A stretch of 16,871 nt of DNA, taken from assembly GCA_016285215.1 (NCBI GenBank), contig JAEEQI010000035.1, positions 1 through 16,871 of the forward strand. Direction: 5' to 3'. The stretch's first letter is position 1. Every line of letters starts with the position of its first letter. Made by a program: the position numbers and the translations under genes. Below the pieces are notes generated by a model that searched no databases, had not been told where the DNA came from, and was given only the letters and a program-made list of their open reading frames with translations. This DNA comes from Bacteroidales bacterium (GTDB taxonomy: Bacteria; Bacteroidota; Bacteroidia; Bacteroidales; UBA932). Below, piece by piece: positions 15,993 to 16,871 of this stretch.

Positions 15993-16871
15993 TGAAACGT
16001 CTTTTCCCCCTTTTCGCGCTGCTTCTGCTGCTCACCTGTTGCCAGGAAAAACCGACGGGCAAGCCCCGTATGGTGTGGATAGAGGTGGGCGCCAATTTCC
16101 GGCAGTACGGCAACAGTGAGGAAAACATATGGGCCGATTGCCAGCGCCTGGCCGATGCCGGCTTCACCCACCTGGCAGTGGAGGTGCGCCCTACCAGCGG
16201 CGACGTCCTGTTCAAGAGCGAGGTGGCTCCGGCGCTTACCCAAGTAGCCCTTTGGCAGAACGGCGATCTCAGATACGTCCCCCGTACCGCTGATTTCGAC
16301 TATCTGCAGGCCTTTATCGACGCCGGCCACGCCGCCGGGCTCAAAGTGCTGGCGGGCGTGAATATGATGGTGGGCGGCTACCGCTGCAAGGCGGGGGAGA
16401 GTGGCATGCTCTACGATCACCCCGAACGGCGGGACTGGGCCGCCGTAGACCTGCACAAGGACGGGAAACTGGTCAATCACCTGGACGATGCCCATACCGC
16501 GGGCGGCCGGTTTATGGATCCCGCCAATCCCGATGTGCAGGATTTTCTGCTGAAAATGCTGGCCGAACTGGCCTCCTACGAAGGCCTGGACGGCATTATC
16601 ATGGACCGTTGCCGGTACGACGACTATGCCCTGGACGCCGGTTATACGGACGTCGCCCGCCTGGCTTTCGGCGAATACCTGGGCCGCAACCCGGAACGCT
16701 GGCCCATCTTTGAAGAGCCGGGACACATCTTCCTGGACCACGACCCCGATGAACTGGAGGTCAAATGGCTCACCTTTCGCTGCCAGGTCATTCACGACTT
16801 TGTGTCGCGTAGTGTCCAGACGGTACACGGGGTTCGGCCTGGCCTCCCGCTGGGCGTGTATGGGGTCGCCT
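15992..16871 (+). CDS. GHL10-type glycoside hydrolase lipoprotein, copy 2 (partial, runs off the window)
   Basis: An open frame of 293 codons with no stop before the window edge, starting at ATG 15992, which overlaps the preceding TGA by one base (TGATG). A lipoprotein signal ends in LLLLTCC (Cys16 or Cys17). Unlike copy 1, the catalytic domain begins almost at once (PRMVWIEVGANF at about 25-36), without the Pro/Trp-rich linker. The same blocks follow: VEVRPTSGDVLFKSEVAPAL (63-82), RTADFDYLQAFIDAGHAAGL (98-117), RFMDPANPDVQDFL (173-186) and DGIIMDRCRYDD (200-211), then WLTFRCQVIHDFV. It is about half identical to copy 1 by eye. The remaining barrel, roughly 130 or more residues, should lie just beyond the window. 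Function is as for copy 1, with a possibly different substrate end or linkage. Confidence 0.88.
   Translation, partial: MKRLFPLFALLLLLTCCQEKPTGKPRMVWIEVGANFRQYGNSEENIWADCQRLADAGFTHLAVEVRPTSGDVLFKSEVAPALTQVALWQNGDLRYVPRTADFDYLQAFIDAGHAAGLKVLAGVNMMVGGYRCKAGESGMLYDHPERRDWAAVDLHKDGKLVNHLDDAHTAGGRFMDPANPDVQDFLLKMLAELASYEGLDGIIMDRCRYDDYALDAGYTDVARLAFGEYLGRNPERWPIFEEPGHIFLDHDPDELEVKWLTFRCQVIHDFVSRSVQTVHGVRPGLPLGVYGVA

Noticed and set aside
12060..16828. - strand open frames opposite the permease, FAD, DUF5009 and second GHL10 genes
   Set aside because: Each is explained by the coding + strand, whose proteins have clear motifs. The antisense products are His/Gln/Gly-rich without motifs.

Overview
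The window reads as part of a polysaccharide-utilisation-type locus from a high-G+C member of the Bacteroidales. The G+C looks close to 60% by eye. The evidence for the lineage is a SusC/SusD pair, a run of lipoproteins with Bacteroidetes-style signal peptides, BACON-type domains, weak or absent Shine-Dalgarno sequences, and a TAnnTTTG promoter element. Genus cannot be decided from the sequence; G+C-rich gut groups such as Rikenellaceae (Alistipes or RC9-like) are plausible.

Layout: all genes are on the + strand and packed tightly, with gaps or overlaps of +1, +12, +4, -4, -4, +1, +21, +5, -4, -11 and -1 bases. In order they are: the tail of an unrecognised gene (1-110); SusC transporter (112-3279); SusD (3292-4947); a DUF5018-like candidate surface glycan-binding lipoprotein (4952-6637); a NAGPA-type phosphodiester glycosidase lipoprotein (6634-7677); a GHL10-type glycoside hydrolase-like lipoprotein (7674-9053); a BACON-domain candidate glycan-binding lipoprotein (9055-10950); a DUF5009/HGSNAT-like membrane protein (10972-12126); a sugar-porter MFS permease (12132-13391); a lipoprotein FAD-dependent oxidoreductase (13388-14848); a second DUF5009/HGSNAT-like protein about 78% identical to the first (14838-15992); and the start of a second GHL10 lipoprotein that runs off the window (15992-16871). 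The only gap with room for a promoter is 10951-10971, which holds a good -7 element right against the next start codon. There is no intergenic stretch over 300 bases. I see no rRNA, tRNA, CRISPR array, transposase or terminator.

How the parts may work together (inference): the DUF5018-like and BACON lipoproteins with SusD capture a glycan at the surface and SusC imports it across the outer membrane. NAGPA and the two GHL10 enzymes cleave it, the DUF5009 proteins may acetylate an exposed amino sugar from the periplasmic side using cytoplasmic acetyl-CoA, the FAD lipoprotein may oxidise a sugar, and the MFS permease imports the product. The locus has no recognisable classical polysaccharide hydrolase, lyase, sulfatase or regulator inside the window. 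Its chemistry therefore rests on little-characterised families, and a glycan with hexosamine or sugar-1-phosphodiester linkages is the most economical guess. The duplicated DUF5009 and GHL10 genes, the permease's altered sugar-contact residues and the exported FAD enzyme are the features most worth a second look.
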